Part shown: positions 6,184-6,518 of the stretch, in pieces
Numbering within the stretch: the stretch's first letter is position 1
Layout: every line of letters starts with the position of its first letter
Source: Pseudomonadota bacterium
GTDB lineage: Bacteria; Pseudomonadota; Alphaproteobacteria; Rhizobiales; Hyphomicrobiaceae
DNA: 6,518 nucleotides
Reading direction: 5' to 3'
NCBI GenBank assembly: GCA_021812845.1
Contig: JAKAML010000080.1
Location: 1 to 6,518 of the forward strand
Program-made: the position numbers and the translations under genes
Notes under the pieces: generated by a model
What the model was told of the DNA's origin: nothing
The model's database searches: none
The model's input: only the letters and a program-made list of their open reading frames with translations

Positions 6184-6212
6184 GGCCGCCCGAGGCCGTG
6201 ATGCGGGCGGCC
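6184..6212 (-). terminator. Inverted repeat downstream of glyQ, weak terminator candidate
   Basis: GGCCGCCCG (6184-6192) pairs perfectly with CGGGCGGCC (6204-6212) across an 11-base loop, about 20 bases beyond the glyQ stop. A second odd palindrome, CGGCGTcACGCCG (6219-6231), lies between it and the stop. Neither is followed by a T-tract. The rest of the 231-base gap (6003-6233) shows no gene; it should hold the promoter of the MgtC-like gene. Confidence 0.3.
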
Positions 6213-6233
6213 CGCCCCGGCGTCACGCCGCGC

Positions 6234-6518
6234 TCACCCCTTGCCGCCGCCCTCCGTCGCGAGCCAGGCGGCACAGCAGGCCTTGGCCAGCTCGCGGACG
6301 CGCAGGATGTAGCTCTGCCGCTCGGTGACCGAGATCACGCCGCGGGCGTCCAAGAGGTTGAACACGTGGCTCGCCTTGATGCACTGGTCGTAGGCGGGCA
6401 GCGCCATCATGTGCCTTGCGCCTTCCGCCTCCCCTGCGGGGAGCCGGCCGGAAGGCGGGATTCTGCTTGCGCCTTCCGACTCCCCTGCGGGGAGCCGGCC
6501 GGAAGGCGCGTTGGCCCA
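6234..6518 (-). CDS. glyQ: Glycyl-tRNA synthetase alpha subunit, C-terminal part (cut by window edge)
   Basis: The visible 94 codons are the C-terminus of the alpha subunit, which carries the class II catalytic domain that forms glycyl-adenylate; that catalytic part is outside the window. The last 58 residues are clear: [20 protein letters not shown], then [20 protein letters not shown], then [18 protein letters not shown] and a TGA stop. LPAYD, KASH and NLLDARGxISVTERQ are signature blocks of GlyQ. The 36 codons before them are not normal GlyQ sequence. They include two tandem 17-residue repeats encoded by palindromic DNA (separate entry), all in frame and without a stop. The protein therefore seems intact but lengthened at a loop that varies across the family. 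The beta subunit gene glyS is about 2.8 kb downstream. Confidence 0.93.
   Translation of the reverse strand, partial: WANAPSGRLPAGESEGASRIPPSGRLPAGEAEGARHMMALPAYDQCIKASHVFNLLDARGVISVTERQSYILRVRELAKACCAAWLATEGGGKG
6415..6508. repeat. Two tandem palindromic elements inserted in frame within glyQ
   Basis: Copies of 43 bases lie at 6415-6457 and 6466-6508. They differ at one base (C6428 against A6479) and are spaced by exactly 51 bases, or 17 codons. Each folds into an outer stem, CGCCTTCCG with CGGAAGGCG (6419-6427 with 6449-6457, and 6470-6478 with 6500-6508; the second copy gains one extra pair), and an inner stem, CTCCCC-tgc-GGGGAG (6429-6443 and 6480-6494). Read on the minus strand they encode [17 protein letters not shown] and then [17 protein letters not shown]. 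The element resembles dispersed palindromic repeats of high-GC genomes, here inside a coding region rather than between genes. Confidence 0.9.

Noticed and set aside
6415..6508. Possible CRISPR repeats
   Set aside because: There are only two units with an 8-base spacer. The repeats are coding and in frame within glyQ, and no cas gene is present.
6234..6518. glyQ as a pseudogene or frameshifted copy
   Set aside because: The inserted units keep the frame, no stop occurs, and the conserved C-terminus is intact.

Overview
The window is a GC-rich (roughly two-thirds G+C) chromosomal stretch. It most resembles an alphaproteobacterium, probably of the order Hyphomicrobiales (Rhizobiales). The evidence is the split two-subunit glycyl-tRNA synthetase with alphaproteobacterial-style sequences, the strong G/C wobble bias, the periplasmic YHS-domain and L,D-transpeptidase proteins, and the intergenic palindromic mosaics built on CCCC/GGGG cores. 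This placement is inference from protein flavour and composition; no marker gene settles it.

Layout. Bases 1-442 (minus) hold the N-terminal half of an arsenite-methyltransferase-like enzyme. It diverges from an exported YHS-domain protein at 604-1068 (plus). A 177-base spacer full of hairpins (1097-1245) separates that gene from glyS (1246-3396, minus), which converges on it. Upstream of glyS, on the same strand and close enough to form an operon, are two small membrane-protein genes that I do not recognise (3401-3628 and 3676-3981). A 290-base divergent gap, with a nested inverted repeat at 4126-4185, leads to a small plus-strand orphan (4273-4479). An exported L,D-transpeptidase follows (4657-5496, plus). 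A short MgtC/SapB-type membrane protein (5568-6002, minus) converges on it. The right edge holds the 3' end of glyQ (6234-6518, minus).

How the genes relate. GlyQ and GlyS are the alpha and beta subunits of one enzyme, yet here they lie about 2.8 kb apart with genes on both strands between them. The L,D-transpeptidase acts on peptidoglycan in the periplasm. The other membrane and exported proteins have no assigned job.

The most unusual signal is inside glyQ. Two tandem copies of a 43-base palindromic element (period 51 bases, exactly 17 codons) sit in frame just before the conserved C-terminal segment, adding a duplicated Pro/Gly/Glu-rich peptide. This resembles the protein-coding palindromic elements described in Rickettsia, but the sequence belongs to a different, GC-rich type. 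glyS also carries a patch of about 43 codons (1768-1896) that is AT-richer, with codon use unlike the rest of the gene. Both subunits therefore seem to have acquired extra sequence in variable regions. I see no phage, transposase, CRISPR or defence genes here.
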